In this document: positions 37,004 to 47,010 of the stretch, piece after piece
Layout of the letters: every line of letters begins with the position of its first letter
How positions within the stretch are numbered: position 1 is the stretch's first letter
Assembly (NCBI GenBank): GCA_963848675.1
Contig: CAWKEY010000027.1
Span: 62,001-126,000 of the forward strand
Reading direction: 5' to 3'
Source of the DNA: CAWKEY01 sp963848675
GTDB lineage: Bacteria; Pseudomonadota; Gammaproteobacteria; Methylococcales; Methylomonadaceae
Length of the DNA stretch: 64,000 nt
Made by a program: the position numbers and the translations under genes
The notes under the pieces: generated by a model
Told to the model about the DNA's origin: nothing
The model's input: the letters and a program-made list of their open reading frames with translations, nothing else
Databases searched by the model: none

Positions 37004-38323
37004 TTACTTCCTGATAATGCTAATGCCTTTTAACAGGGTCAGCGCCTGGTACAAGGGATAGTCCTGCGTATCCAAGGCTTCTTTGTCTTTATCTTCCTCA
37101 GGTTTTTGTTCCTTCTGCTCTTTTTTGCCGTTTTCCAAATGATGGGACAAATCGGCTTCCTTGACCGGCGTGAATTCAGTCTTGTCCAACGACTCCAGCT
37201 TTACCCGCGCCAAGATAATATCGGGCTCAATGCCTTCGGCCTGTATTGATCGCCCCGAAGGTGTGTAGTAACGCGCCGTGGTCAGTTTTACCGCGGCGCC
37301 ATTAGTCGTCGGCAGTATCGTTTGCACCGAGCCTTTACCAAAGGATTTTTCGCCCATGATGACCGCACGTTTTTGATCCTGCAAGGCGCCTGCAACAATC
37401 TCGGAGGCCGATGCGGAACCGGCATTAATCAGCACAACCATATTTGACCCATCGAGAAGATCGTCAGGAGCCGCATTAAAGCGCATTTCTGAATTCTCAA
37501 TGCGGCCTTCGGTATAAACAATGAGCCCGCTCCTTATAAAGGCATCACTGACTTCAACCGCGGCATTCAATACACCGCCAGGATTGTTTCTCAAATCCAG
37601 CACCAAGCCCTTTAAATTGCCGCCATTTTCTTTTTTCAGCTGGGCAATAGCTTGCTTAAGATTGTCGCCAGTTCCGGATTGGAAACTGCTGATACGAATG
37701 TAACCATAGCCCTTCTCCAGCATCCGGCTCTTCACGCTTTTAACTTTAATGATGTCGCGCGTGATAGTTATTTTTAACGGCGCTTCCGCACCTTCACGCA
37801 CAATGGTGAGCAGGATTTTGCTGCCCGGCGGGCCTCGCATAATCTTGACCGCATCATTCAAGGCCATACCTTTGACCGGCAGATCATCCAACTTGACTAT
37901 CAGATCGCCGGTTTTTATACCGGCTTTTTGCGCCGGCGTATCATCAATGGGCGAAACCACTTTGACAAAGCCGTTTTCCATGGTCACCTCAATACCGAGG
38001 CCGCCAAACTGCCCTGTCGTGCCTTCTTTTAGCTCCTGATATTCCTCTGCCACCAGATAGGCCGAATGCGGATCCAGCCCGCTCAGCATGCCTCTGATCG
38101 CGTCTTCGAGCAATTTTTTATCCGAAACAGGCTCGACATAATCTCTTTTAATGCGGCCAAAAATTTCTGTAAAGGTACGCAAATCCTCAAAAGGCAGCGC
38201 TTCTGTATCCGCCACAGGGGTTTCTGCTTTATCCAAATCGGCGAACACACTGCCGCAGGTGGCTATAAAAACACCCAACAGCATGCCCATGGACAAAATA
38301 AACAAATTTTTCTTTTTTAGCAT
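37004..38323 (-). CDS. ctpA: carboxy-terminal processing protease CtpA (S41 family)
   Basis: A periplasmic serine protease that trims or degrades envelope proteins. ATG 38323 gives 439 residues starting MLKKKNLFILSMGMLLGVFI, a signal/anchor; the frame is open further back to 38392 but the extra residues are not signal-like. A PDZ domain (GQFGGLGIEVTMENGFVKVV onward) precedes the catalytic core: NAGSASASEIVAGALQDQKR holds the Ser and GEKSFGKGSVQTILP the Lys of the Ser-Lys dyad. The C-terminus is Lys/Glu-rich. It follows envC directly; the order gpmI-envC-ctpA is conserved in gammaproteobacteria. Confidence 0.93.
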   Translation of the reverse strand: MLKKKNLFILSMGMLLGVFIATCGSVFADLDKAETPVADTEALPFEDLRTFTEIFGRIKRDYVEPVSDKKLLEDAIRGMLSGLDPHSAYLVAEEYQELKEGTTGQFGGLGIEVTMENGFVKVVSPIDDTPAQKAGIKTGDLIVKLDDLPVKGMALNDAVKIMRGPPGSKILLTIVREGAEAPLKITITRDIIKVKSVKSRMLEKGYGYIRISSFQSGTGDNLKQAIAQLKKENGGNLKGLVLDLRNNPGGVLNAAVEVSDAFIRSGLIVYTEGRIENSEMRFNAAPDDLLDGSNMVVLINAGSASASEIVAGALQDQKRAVIMGEKSFGKGSVQTILPTTNGAAVKLTTARYYTPSGRSIQAEGIEPDIILARVKLESLDKTEFTPVKEADLSHHLENGKKEQKEQKPEEDKDKEALDTQDYPLYQALTLLKGISIIRK

Positions 38324-38392
38324 GTGCCTTAAAACTCCAACTACTTGATTTCCTAAAATGATCATATTGCTATTAACCGAATTGATCGCCAC

Positions 38393-39652
38393 TTATTTCC
38401 GGCACCATTCCAAAGGATCAACTGCGATGCCTTTCTTGCGTATTCCAAAATATAAGCCCGGCTGGCTGCGCCCGCCACTTTGTCCTACAGCAGCAATCAC
38501 GTCACCGGACTCTACCCAATCACCCGTTTTCTTGTACAGACTTTGGTTAAAAGCATAAAGCGTCATAAAACCTTTACCGTGATCAATAATAGTCAATAAA
38601 CCATACCCTCGCAGCCATTGTGCGTAAACCACCTTGCCGCTGGTCACTGCGCGGATTGCCGTACCTTCTCCGGCATCGATTAAAACTCCATCCCAGCGGC
38701 TCTCCAGACGAGGACTGCCGAATTTCTGTGCCAGCCTGCCTGACACAGGCCAGGGCAACTTGCCTTTAAGCCCCGGGAAGCTGCCCTTTGCAGATATAAA
38801 CTCCGTTTTGAGCTCGGCTGCCTTATCTTTTTCTTTGGCACCTTGCAACTCAGACTCGGGAACGCCCTGCACCAGCGAGCTAGCTTCCGCTTCCACCTTT
38901 TCCTCGTCCTCGGTTTCCGCCGCTGCAAAATCACCCTCCTCGGAGGCTTGCTGCAATGAAGCAATCAGGCTTTGCAGTTTATTTTCGCTTTCTTTTAAAC
39001 GCTGGAGTTCCTGTTCATTGCTGGAGAATTCCTGGCCTAACTGCGCCAGCAGTTCATTTCTCTGCTTTCTGACATCATCAAGCACAATCTGTTCTGATTT
39101 TGCCTGCTCCATATCTTGCGTGAGCCGCTCTGCTTCCTGTTGTTTTTGCTGATCGAGCTGGCCCAAACGTTGCAAAATTGTCTCAATGCCCGCCAGTTTA
39201 TTTAAGCGCGCCTTGGTAAGATAATCGTAATATACCATTATCCGGCTGAACAACGCGGGATCTTGCTGATTGAGCACCAGCTTGAGCTTTTCCTTTTGTC
39301 CCATCACATAGGCCGACCTAATCTGCCCGGCCAGCGCCTTGCTTTGCCGACTGACTTCATCCTGATTTTGCTCCATCTGCTGGTGAATACTGACGAGATT
39401 TTGCCGTTTTTGCTCAATCTGTTCCCGCAACGTATTCAACACAGCTGCCGTTTCCCCATAGCGGTTTTCAATTTCTTCCAGCTGAGTGTGGATAGTCTTT
39501 TTTTGCAACTGAATGCTTTGCATTTTCTGCCAGATTGACTTAATACCTGCCTGAATCGCATTTAGTTCCTTGGTTTTTTGCTCAACATCAGCAATACCTT
39601 CGCGAATACAGATGGCACTCAGCAGCAAACAAACAACTATCCGCTTACTCAT
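38393..39652 (-). CDS. envC: EnvC-type murein hydrolase activator (degenerate M23/LytM)
   Basis: A 419-residue periplasmic protein: signal peptide, a long coiled coil (about residues 25-240), an acidic linker and a C-terminal LytM domain from about 300. The LytM metal ligands are not intact: the first motif reads WDGVLIDAG where active M23 enzymes have H-x-G-x-D, and the last reads GLYFGIR in place of H-x-H. This is the EnvC pattern of a non-catalytic activator of septal amidases. It lies 8 bases downstream of gpmI. Confidence 0.92.
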   Translation of the reverse strand: MSKRIVVCLLLSAICIREGIADVEQKTKELNAIQAGIKSIWQKMQSIQLQKKTIHTQLEEIENRYGETAAVLNTLREQIEQKRQNLVSIHQQMEQNQDEVSRQSKALAGQIRSAYVMGQKEKLKLVLNQQDPALFSRIMVYYDYLTKARLNKLAGIETILQRLGQLDQQKQQEAERLTQDMEQAKSEQIVLDDVRKQRNELLAQLGQEFSSNEQELQRLKESENKLQSLIASLQQASEEGDFAAAETEDEEKVEAEASSLVQGVPESELQGAKEKDKAAELKTEFISAKGSFPGLKGKLPWPVSGRLAQKFGSPRLESRWDGVLIDAGEGTAIRAVTSGKVVYAQWLRGYGLLTIIDHGKGFMTLYAFNQSLYKKTGDWVESGDVIAAVGQSGGRSQPGLYFGIRKKGIAVDPLEWCRK

Positions 39653-39659
39653 GCCTTGA

Positions 39660-41204
39660 CTAAGCTGACTTGATCAGCGATTTGCCAGTCATTTCAATAG
39701 GCTGCTCAACACCTAAAATAGCCAGCATGGTCGGCGCCAGATCGGACAGGCTGCCGCCCTCCATGAGCGGCTTATCACCGCCGACATCCACCAGAGGCAC
39801 CTGGTTTGTGGTATGCGCCGTGTGCGGCTGGCCCGATTCATCATCGCGCATTTGTTCGATGTTGCCATGATCGGCGGTCACCAGCATGCGGCCACCGACG
39901 GCCAGTAAGGCATCCACTATGCGTTGCAATGACGCATCGACCGCCTGCACCGCCAAAATAGCCGCATCGACCACCCCCGTATGTCCGACCATGTCGCAAT
40001 TGGCATAATTACAGATAATGACATCGTATTTGCCGCCCGTTATGGCTTCGACCATGCGATCAGTCACTTCCGGAGCGCTCATCTCCGGCTGCAGATCGTA
40101 AGTTCTGACTTTTGGCGAAGGCACTAAAATTCTGTCTTCGCCAGGAAACGGCGTATCGATGCCGCCATTTAGAAAAAAAGTGACATGCGCATATTTTTCG
40201 GTTTCCGCCAGCCTTAACTGGGTCATGCCCAGATTGGATAACACCTCTGCCAATCCGTTTTTGACATCCATCGGCGGGAATACCACGCTGTAATCAAAGG
40301 CTTCATGATATTGCGTCAGGGTAGCAAAATAGCCTTTATGCGCCTCACACCCCCTGTCAAAGGGCTCGAACGGCGTTTCCGTTAGTGCCCGGCACAGCTC
40401 GCGGGCACGATCCGCACGAAAATTCATGTACACGATAGAATCTTCAGGATCCAGCACCACCACAGGATGTGCAGCATCGGTAATCGCCGTCGGCAACACG
40501 AATTCATCGGTTTCACCCCGGCTGTAAGCGGCTTCCAAGCCCTTGATGGCAGACTCGGCATAATGACTGGCTGCCCCTTTGGCAATCAGATCATAGGCCT
40601 GCTTGACCCGCTCCCAGCGGTTGTCCCTGTCCATCGCATAAAAACGCCCTGTGATTGACGCAATGCGCCCTGCGCCCAGCTCGGCAATCTTTGCTTCCAT
40701 CAACGCGATAGAAGAGCTTGCACTTTGTGGCGGCACATCCCTGCCATCCAAAAAGGCATGCAGATATATTTTTTTCAAACCCCTCTTGGCCGCCAGCTCA
40801 AGCATGGCTGCAATCTGGCTTTCGTGACTGTGCACGCCGCCGGGCGATAACAATCCGAAAATATGCAGCGCCTTGTCTTTGGCTTTAGCATCATCAACAG
40901 CCTGACACAGCACGGGATTGCTAAAAAAACTGCCGTCCTTGATAGCATCGCCGACTCTTGACAGTTCTTGAGGCACATATCGGCCACTACCTATATGCAG
41001 ATGCCCTACTTCCGAGTTACCCATTTGCTCGTCCGGCAGGCCGACTACGTTACCGGAACAATCCACCAAGGTCATCGGATAATCCCTTTGCAATCTGTCC
41101 CAACAGGGGGTTTCCGCCATGGCAATGGCATTGTATTTTGTGTCCCGTGAGTAGCCGAATCCGTCAAGAATCAGTAATACTAATGGCTTAGGTCGATTCA
41201 ACAT
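39660..41204 (-). CDS. gpmI: cofactor-independent phosphoglycerate mutase
   Basis: Interconverts 3- and 2-phosphoglycerate using two Mn ions. The 514-residue product is the normal length. LVLLILDGFGYSRDTKYNAI at the N-terminus holds the first metal Asp, DEQMGNSEVGHLHIGSGR near residues 58-75 the catalytic Ser, FLDGRDVPPQSA near 150 the substrate site, and NYANCDMVGHTG plus VTADHGNIEQM near 410 and 450 the remaining metal ligands. First gene of the gpmI-envC-ctpA unit. Confidence 0.97.
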   Translation of the reverse strand: MLNRPKPLVLLILDGFGYSRDTKYNAIAMAETPCWDRLQRDYPMTLVDCSGNVVGLPDEQMGNSEVGHLHIGSGRYVPQELSRVGDAIKDGSFFSNPVLCQAVDDAKAKDKALHIFGLLSPGGVHSHESQIAAMLELAAKRGLKKIYLHAFLDGRDVPPQSASSSIALMEAKIAELGAGRIASITGRFYAMDRDNRWERVKQAYDLIAKGAASHYAESAIKGLEAAYSRGETDEFVLPTAITDAAHPVVVLDPEDSIVYMNFRADRARELCRALTETPFEPFDRGCEAHKGYFATLTQYHEAFDYSVVFPPMDVKNGLAEVLSNLGMTQLRLAETEKYAHVTFFLNGGIDTPFPGEDRILVPSPKVRTYDLQPEMSAPEVTDRMVEAITGGKYDVIICNYANCDMVGHTGVVDAAILAVQAVDASLQRIVDALLAVGGRMLVTADHGNIEQMRDDESGQPHTAHTTNQVPLVDVGGDKPLMEGGSLSDLAPTMLAILGVEQPIEMTGKSLIKSA

Positions 41205-41477
41205 CTATTATTTATCCCCGAAAGTAAATAAAACCTGCATTGATTAATTCGCTTACGCAATGACGGTTGCATTCTCCGTTACCCAAAACGGTTTAAAATA
41301 CTGTATCATTTTGTAAGATTTACTGGTTTTTTGTATTTTGCCAATGTGAAAAAACCGTAAGCAAGTTGTCATTATATTAACAAATACACATTAGCAACAG
41401 TTGTGCATAAATAATTCTTTTGTGAATTCTTCTAGTTAAAATAGAGACCTAATAAATCAGTAGCATCAAGCAGCCTT

Positions 41478-41792
41478 ATGGAAACGAAAAATCAAGACAT
41501 TTTGTATGATGACGCCGACATTGCCAGAGCGGCTCGCTGCTTAAAGGCCATGTCCCATCCCTTGCGTTTAAAAATACTGTGCGTACTCGGCACTCACTCT
41601 GTCAGCGTACAAGACATTGTTGACCAGGTTGGCACTAGCCAGAGCAATATTTCTCAGCATCTGGCGATTCTTAGAGAAAAAAACATCCTGGGTAGTAAAA
41701 AGGAAGCCAATCGTGTTTTTTACTACATTGACGACGAACGCATGCTGCAACTTATCAAAATGATGCGTGATGTTTTCTGCTCCACTCACTAA
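41478..41792 (+). CDS. ArsR-family winged-helix transcriptional regulator
   Basis: A 104-residue repressor-type protein. AARCLKAMSHPLRLKILCVL near residues 16-35 and the recognition helix QVGTSQSNISQHLAILREKN near 49-68 are ArsR signatures. No CxC-type metal site is evident in the recognition-helix region; two isolated Cys occur at 21 and 35 and one near the C-terminus. Ligand unknown. It faces away from gpmI and is followed after 40 bases by a membrane-anchored rhodanese, which might be its target and suggests a sulfur or redox signal. Confidence 0.88.
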   Translation: METKNQDILYDDADIARAARCLKAMSHPLRLKILCVLGTHSVSVQDIVDQVGTSQSNISQHLAILREKNILGSKKEANRVFYYIDDERMLQLIKMMRDVFCSTH

Positions 41793-41831
41793 GCCGTATT
41801 CCCCCACTAACTTAAATCAGTACAATTATCC

Positions 41832-42275
41832 ATGGATCGCTATCTCGAATTTATTCTTAATCACTATATTCTGTCACTCGCACTGGCCGTTGTGACCTTT
41901 CTGTTAATTCAGGAATTTTTTGACACTGCCTTCAAAAAGTTCAGCCATATTTCCCCTTTACAGGCTGTCGCTAAAATGAACGCTAGCGATAGCGACCTGC
42001 TCATTATTGATGTACGCGAGCCTACCGAATTTACGCAAGGCCATATTGAAGCGGCTATTAATACTCCGCTGGGCAAATTGGCCGAACATCTGCCGAAGCT
42101 GGATGATTACAAAGACAAGCCCGTTCTTATTGCCTGTCAGACCGGGACGCGCTCGGCATCAGCGGGCAAGATATTGACCAAAGCCGGCTTTACCCAGGTA
42201 TTTGTCATTACCGGCGGCATGCAGTCTTGGGAAACCGATTACAAGTTTCCTATAAAAATAACCAGCAAAAGCTAG
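41832..42275 (+). CDS. membrane-anchored rhodanese-like protein (YibN type)
   Basis: A 147-residue protein with one N-terminal transmembrane helix (YILSLALAVVTFLLIQEFF) and a rhodanese domain. LLIIDVREPTEFTQGHIEAA near residues 57-76 and the active-site loop CQTGTRSAS near 98-106 with the persulfide Cys are clear. The order rhodanese-secB-gpsA matches the yibN-secB-gpsA order of other gammaproteobacteria. The sulfur acceptor is unknown. Confidence 0.92.
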   Translation: MDRYLEFILNHYILSLALAVVTFLLIQEFFDTAFKKFSHISPLQAVAKMNASDSDLLIIDVREPTEFTQGHIEAAINTPLGKLAEHLPKLDDYKDKPVLIACQTGTRSASAGKILTKAGFTQVFVITGGMQSWETDYKFPIKITSKS

Positions 42276-42335
42276 AACTTTATCCTGCTTTAGACTTTTT
42301 TACCGTTTAAACCCATCTAACTCATCAAGCTCATC

Positions 42336-42806
42336 ATGGCCGAAGAAACCAACAGCGTAGAAAAACAGTTTTCCATTCAGAAAATCTATACCAAGGACGT
42401 GTCCTTTGAAACACCGAACTCACCGAAGATTTTTATCGACAAATGGGAGCCTAGCGTCGATTTTAATCTGGGCACCCATGTTGAACCTTTAGAAAATTCG
42501 CTGTTTGAAGTTGCCCTTACGGTAACCATTACGGTAAAAAGCGCCGATACCACAGCCTACCTCGTTGAAGTCAACCAAGCCGGTATTTTTTCTTTGGACG
42601 GTTTTACTGAACAGGAAATGGGCCCCATGGTGGGTAGTTTCTGTCCCAACATTTTGTTTCCCTATGCCAGAGAAGCGGTCTCTGATCTTGTGGCCAAAGG
42701 CGGATTTCCACAATTGCTGCTCGCGCCGGTCAATTTTGATGCCTTGTACGCGCAGCATTTGCAGCAGTCTCAGCAGCATGCGCCTGGCTCATCCACTATC
42801 AACTGA
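42336..42806 (+). CDS. secB: protein-export chaperone SecB
   Basis: A 156-residue tetrameric cytoplasmic chaperone that keeps precursors unfolded and hands them to SecA (encoded at 47-50 kb). FSIQKIYTKDVSFETPNSP near the N-terminus, LTVTITVKSADTTAYLVEV near 63-81 and FCPNILFPYAREAVSDLVAK near 100-120 are the family blocks. Its stop overlaps the gpsA start by one base. Confidence 0.96.
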   Translation: MAEETNSVEKQFSIQKIYTKDVSFETPNSPKIFIDKWEPSVDFNLGTHVEPLENSLFEVALTVTITVKSADTTAYLVEVNQAGIFSLDGFTEQEMGPMVGSFCPNILFPYAREAVSDLVAKGGFPQLLLAPVNFDALYAQHLQQSQQHAPGSSTIN

Positions 42807-43804
42807 TGGCTCTAAAAATAGCCATCCTGGGCGCCGGCTCCTGGGGAACCGCGCTCGCGCTGTTGGCAGCCAGAAACGGTTGCCAGACGCTATTATGGGG
42901 GCATCAATCAGATCATATAGCGGCCCTTGCCCGTGACCGGCAAAACAAGCAGTATCTGCCTGATATAGTTTTTCCCGAAAATCTGGCCGTCACCGCCGAT
43001 CTGGCCGAAGTCGCTGCATTCAGCAATCTGCTGTTGGCTTCTGTTCCAAGCCATGCATTTAAAGATACCCTGCTTCAACTCAAGCCCTATTTATCGGCCG
43101 ATATAAAAATTGCCTGGGCAACCAAGGGTTTTAATCCCGACGATGGCTGCTTACTCCATGAAATAGTTGCCGATATTTTTTCTGCGCAAACGCCGGTCGC
43201 CGTATTGTCGGGGCCTACTTTTGCGCGCGAAGTAGCCGCCAATTTGCCGACAGCCATCACTATTGCCGCCTCGGCGCCGGATTTTTCCAGCCAACTGACC
43301 GATATCCTGCATAGCAATCATTTCAGGACTTATACCAGCACCGACATGATCGGTGTGGAAGTGGGCGGCGCCGTAAAAAACGTCCTGGCCATTGCTGCCG
43401 GCATCGCCGACGGCCTTGGCTTTGGCGCTAACACGCGGGCCGCGCTTATAACCCGGGGTCTTAACGAAATCATTCGTCTTGGCGTTAAAATGGGCGGCAA
43501 ACAGGAAACACTCATGGGGCTGGCAGGCCTGGGCGACCTGGTGTTAACCTGCACCGATAACCAGTCCAGAAACCGCCGTTTTGGTTTGGCGTTGGGCCAG
43601 GGCCAAGACAGGGCGTCTGTCATGCGTGAAATTGGCCAGGAAATTGAAGGCATATTTGCCGCCAGGGAAACTTTTTTGCTTGCGCAAAAATACGGCGTGG
43701 AAATGCCTATAGCTGAACAGACTTACCGGGTTTTATATGAAGGCTTAATGCCGCTCACGGCCGTGCAAAACCTGTTGGCGCGGGAACAAAAACCGGAATC
43801 GTAA
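42806..43804 (+). CDS. gpsA: NAD(P)-dependent glycerol-3-phosphate dehydrogenase
   Basis: Makes sn-glycerol 3-phosphate from dihydroxyacetone phosphate for phospholipid synthesis. The 332-residue product starts with the Rossmann loop AILGAGSWGTALALLA. VLSGPTFAREVA near residue 135 and VGGAVKNVLAIAAGIADGLG near 190 with the catalytic Lys are family marks, and NTRAALITRGLNEI follows. Coupled to secB. Confidence 0.96.
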   Translation: MALKIAILGAGSWGTALALLAARNGCQTLLWGHQSDHIAALARDRQNKQYLPDIVFPENLAVTADLAEVAAFSNLLLASVPSHAFKDTLLQLKPYLSADIKIAWATKGFNPDDGCLLHEIVADIFSAQTPVAVLSGPTFAREVAANLPTAITIAASAPDFSSQLTDILHSNHFRTYTSTDMIGVEVGGAVKNVLAIAAGIADGLGFGANTRAALITRGLNEIIRLGVKMGGKQETLMGLAGLGDLVLTCTDNQSRNRRFGLALGQGQDRASVMREIGQEIEGIFAARETFLLAQKYGVEMPIAEQTYRVLYEGLMPLTAVQNLLAREQKPES

Positions 43805-43817
43805 ACACAAAAACCGA

Positions 43818-44312
43818 TCACTTGCGCAACGCGCCCGCAAAAGCTAACTGACGCCAGGCCTCATACAGCACAATAGCAACCGTATTCGATAAATTCAGGC
43901 TACGGCTTTCAGCTTTCATGGGCAAATACAAACATCTGGCCGACTCAAACACCGCTAGAACCTGTTCCGGCAATCCTCGGGTTTCAGGGCCAAATAAAAA
44001 GGCATCCCGAGCTTGAAAAGGTACCTCCGCGTATGTTTGCCCGCCCTTGGTGGACAAAGCAAAAATGCGCGCCGGCTTAACGGCACCGACAAAATCGGCC
44101 AGGGTGGCATGTTTTTTTACCACCACCCATTCATGATAATCCAGTCCGGCCCTGCGCAACTTTTTGTCATCCAGTTCAAAACCCAGGGGCTCAATTAAAT
44201 GCAGTTGCGCCCCTGTGTTGGCGCATAAACGGATGATATTGCCGGTATTCGCCGGGATTTCCGGCTCATACAAAACGATATGAAACATATCGCTGTTAGG
44301 CTTTATCGACAC
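43818..44312 (-). CDS. trmL: tRNA (cytidine(34)-2'-O)-methyltransferase TrmL
   Basis: A 164-residue SPOUT methyltransferase that 2'-O-methylates the wobble base of tRNA-Leu isoacceptors. [19 protein letters not shown] near residues 17-35, [11 protein letters not shown] near 105 and [18 protein letters not shown] near 138-155 form the knotted SAM site. The start overlaps the 3' end of glgP by 10 bases. Confidence 0.93.
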   Translation of the reverse strand: MSIKPNSDMFHIVLYEPEIPANTGNIIRLCANTGAQLHLIEPLGFELDDKKLRRAGLDYHEWVVVKKHATLADFVGAVKPARIFALSTKGGQTYAEVPFQARDAFLFGPETRGLPEQVLAVFESARCLYLPMKAESRSLNLSNTVAIVLYEAWRQLAFAGALRK

Positions 44313-46804
44313 TTAACCGGGGTCAATTTCCAGATGTCGTTATTGTATTCGGCGATTGTCCGGTCGGTTGAAAATTTGCCGCTGGCTGCGCAATTTAAAA
44401 TACTCATGCGTGTCCAGTGATCTTGATCCCGATAGGCCTCTTCAACGCGTCTTTGCGCATCGATATAGCTGCGGAAATCGGCAACCGTCATCCAGGGATC
44501 ATGAGGGCTTTTTATTGAACACAAAATATCGTCAAAAATACCGGGCTCAAACTGATTAAAATGCCCACACTCCACCAGATTCAAAACTCTGCGCAGATCT
44601 TCATCGTGTTCGATGATGGCAGCAGGATCGTAATGATGCCGCATCGCCTCTACCTGATCTTCGGTTAAACCGAACAGGAAGAAATTATCTTCGCCAACCT
44701 CTTCGCGGATCTCAATATTGGCGCCATCCAGCGTGCCAATTGTCAAGGCGCCGTTCATCATTAACTTCATGTTGCCGGTGCCGGAGGCTTCCTTACCGGC
44801 CGTGGAAATTTGCTCGGAAAGATCCGCCCCCGGGCAAATCTTTTCCATAGCAGAAACCCGGTAATTCGGCATGAATAGCAGTTTTAATTTTTTGCCCACA
44901 TCAGGATCGTTATTAACGACATTGGCAACATTGTTGATCAACTTGATAATTCTTTTCGCCATGTAATAGCCGGGCGCTGCTTTGCCGCCAATCAGGACGC
45001 AGCGATTAGTCCAGTTTGCGGTATCACCACGTTTAATGCGGTCATACAGGTGAATCACATGCAGCACATTCAACAGCTGACGCTTGTATTCATGAATTCG
45101 TTTTACCTGAACATCGAACAGGGCATTTACATCCAGATCGATGTCATGCTCCTCTTTTTTAAATTCAACCAATCTTTTCTTGGCATTTTGTTTGATGTCA
45201 TACCAGCGCTTACGAAACTTTTTGTCATCCGCATAAGGTGCAAGTTTCCTCAACTCCGACAAATCTGTTATCCAGGCGTCACCGATGGTTTGTGTAATTA
45301 ACTCGGCCAGCTCGGGATTGCAGGCAGCCAGCCAGCGGCGAGGTGTTACACCATTGGTTTTGTTATTGAATTTATGCGGCCATAATTCGTAAAAATCCCT
45401 AAACAAACCCTGCTGCAACAGCTTCGAATGCAACTCCGCCACCCCGTTTACCGAATAACTGCCGACGATGGCCAAGTACGCCATTCTTACCTGCTGCTCG
45501 CCACCCTCCTCAATCAAGGACATGCGCGCCAGACGTTCTTTATCACCGGGCCAATGCGCGGAAACTTCCGCCATAAAATGGGCATTGATTTCAAAGATGA
45601 TCTCCAGCAATCGCGGCAACAACTGCCTGAACAAATTGACTGACCAGCGCTCCAACGCTTCCGGCAACAGCGTATGATTGGTATACGCCATGGTGTTACG
45701 GGTAATTTTCCAGGCTTCATCCCAAGTCAGCCCGTGGATATCCACCAACAGCCGCATGAGTTCGGCAACCGCAATACTGGGATGAGTATCGTTTAGCTGA
45801 AAACAATTTTTGGCGGCAAATTCTGAAAAAGTATTGCCATGCCGCCCAACCCAGTTAGCAATCACATCCTGCAAACTGGCAGAAGCCAACAGATACTGCT
45901 GGCGCAAACGCAAGGCTTTGCCGTTTTCATTGGCATCATTGGGATACAGCACCATGGTAATGTTTTCGGCGGTATTTTTGGCGGCTACCGATTCAGCATA
46001 ATCACCGGCATTAAACTCCTGTAAATCAAATTCTTCCGTCGCCGTGGCTTTCCATAAGCGGAGCGTATTCACGGTCCCGTTCCGGTAGCCGGGTATTGGC
46101 GTGTCAAAGGGAACCGCCAAAATATCATGCGTGTCAATCCAGGAGACTCTTCTGTTGCCGTTTTCGTCGGTATGCGCCTGGGTATGACCGCCAAACTTGA
46201 TTCTCTGCGCATATTCCGGACGCTCAAGCTCCCATATATTGCCGTTGCGCAGCCAATGATCGGGTTTTTCTATCTGCTCACCGTTATCGATAGCCTGTAA
46301 GAACATGCCGTATTCATAGCGCAAACCGTAACCCATCACCGGGAGTTGCAAGGTTGCGCAGCTATCGATGAAACAAGCCGCCAAGCGGCCAAGACCGCCG
46401 TTACCGAGACCGGCATCCGGTTCGCTATCAAGCAATTCTTCAATCTCCAGCCCGAGCTCGTACATGGCTTTTTCAGCCACATTATGAATACCCATATTGA
46501 GCATGGCATTGCTCAATGTGCGCCCCATCAGGAACTCCATCGACAAATAGAATGCTCTCTTGGAATCCTGATCCTTACATGCGTTAAAGGTCCGTTTCCA
46601 TCGCTCTATGAGCCGATCGCTAACGGCCAGCGACAAACCCTCATAAGCATAATACGGTGACCGGCAGTTTTCATCCCTGCCCAGCCGATGTCCATAATAG
46701 CGCCTGAAATCAGCCACTATGTCTGCTTCACCCATGCCTAAATGGGGGAGTTTGGTAATGGTTGTTTTGGGTTTACTGGTTTTAAAACTTCTATGTGGCA
46801 TCAT
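44303..46804 (-). CDS. glgP: glycogen/alpha-glucan phosphorylase
   Basis: Phosphorolyses alpha-1,4-glucan to glucose 1-phosphate. The 833-residue product (ATG 46804; GTG 46816 is also in frame) has [20 protein letters not shown] near residues 85-100, [15 protein letters not shown] near 130, [20 protein letters not shown] near 590 and the PLP-lysine site [20 protein letters not shown] near 690. Full length, no fusion. With glk in the same window it points to stored glucan being used as carbon. Confidence 0.95.
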   Translation of the reverse strand: MMPHRSFKTSKPKTTITKLPHLGMGEADIVADFRRYYGHRLGRDENCRSPYYAYEGLSLAVSDRLIERWKRTFNACKDQDSKRAFYLSMEFLMGRTLSNAMLNMGIHNVAEKAMYELGLEIEELLDSEPDAGLGNGGLGRLAACFIDSCATLQLPVMGYGLRYEYGMFLQAIDNGEQIEKPDHWLRNGNIWELERPEYAQRIKFGGHTQAHTDENGNRRVSWIDTHDILAVPFDTPIPGYRNGTVNTLRLWKATATEEFDLQEFNAGDYAESVAAKNTAENITMVLYPNDANENGKALRLRQQYLLASASLQDVIANWVGRHGNTFSEFAAKNCFQLNDTHPSIAVAELMRLLVDIHGLTWDEAWKITRNTMAYTNHTLLPEALERWSVNLFRQLLPRLLEIIFEINAHFMAEVSAHWPGDKERLARMSLIEEGGEQQVRMAYLAIVGSYSVNGVAELHSKLLQQGLFRDFYELWPHKFNNKTNGVTPRRWLAACNPELAELITQTIGDAWITDLSELRKLAPYADDKKFRKRWYDIKQNAKKRLVEFKKEEHDIDLDVNALFDVQVKRIHEYKRQLLNVLHVIHLYDRIKRGDTANWTNRCVLIGGKAAPGYYMAKRIIKLINNVANVVNNDPDVGKKLKLLFMPNYRVSAMEKICPGADLSEQISTAGKEASGTGNMKLMMNGALTIGTLDGANIEIREEVGEDNFFLFGLTEDQVEAMRHHYDPAAIIEHDEDLRRVLNLVECGHFNQFEPGIFDDILCSIKSPHDPWMTVADFRSYIDAQRRVEEAYRDQDHWTRMSILNCAASGKFSTDRTIAEYNNDIWKLTPVKCR

Positions 46805-47010
46805 TGTCCTACTCACTAGAGAGATTAATGGTTAAGTTACTGGAATAATTAAATTTTTAGAGCACAAAAACGAAATCAAAACTGACCATGACCCGGCCAG
46901 ATTCTTCTTTATGCCGCCAGACTTACTCAGGGCAAGGCTGGGACTAGCTCCACTCGGCTGCGCTCATTTGCTCCGCTCACCCTGCTTGGGGAAAACGGAC
47001 TGTTGCCGTA

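Noticed and set aside
38393..39652. Active M23 metallopeptidase
   Set aside because: The metal-binding His/Asp residues are replaced, so it is an EnvC-type activator.
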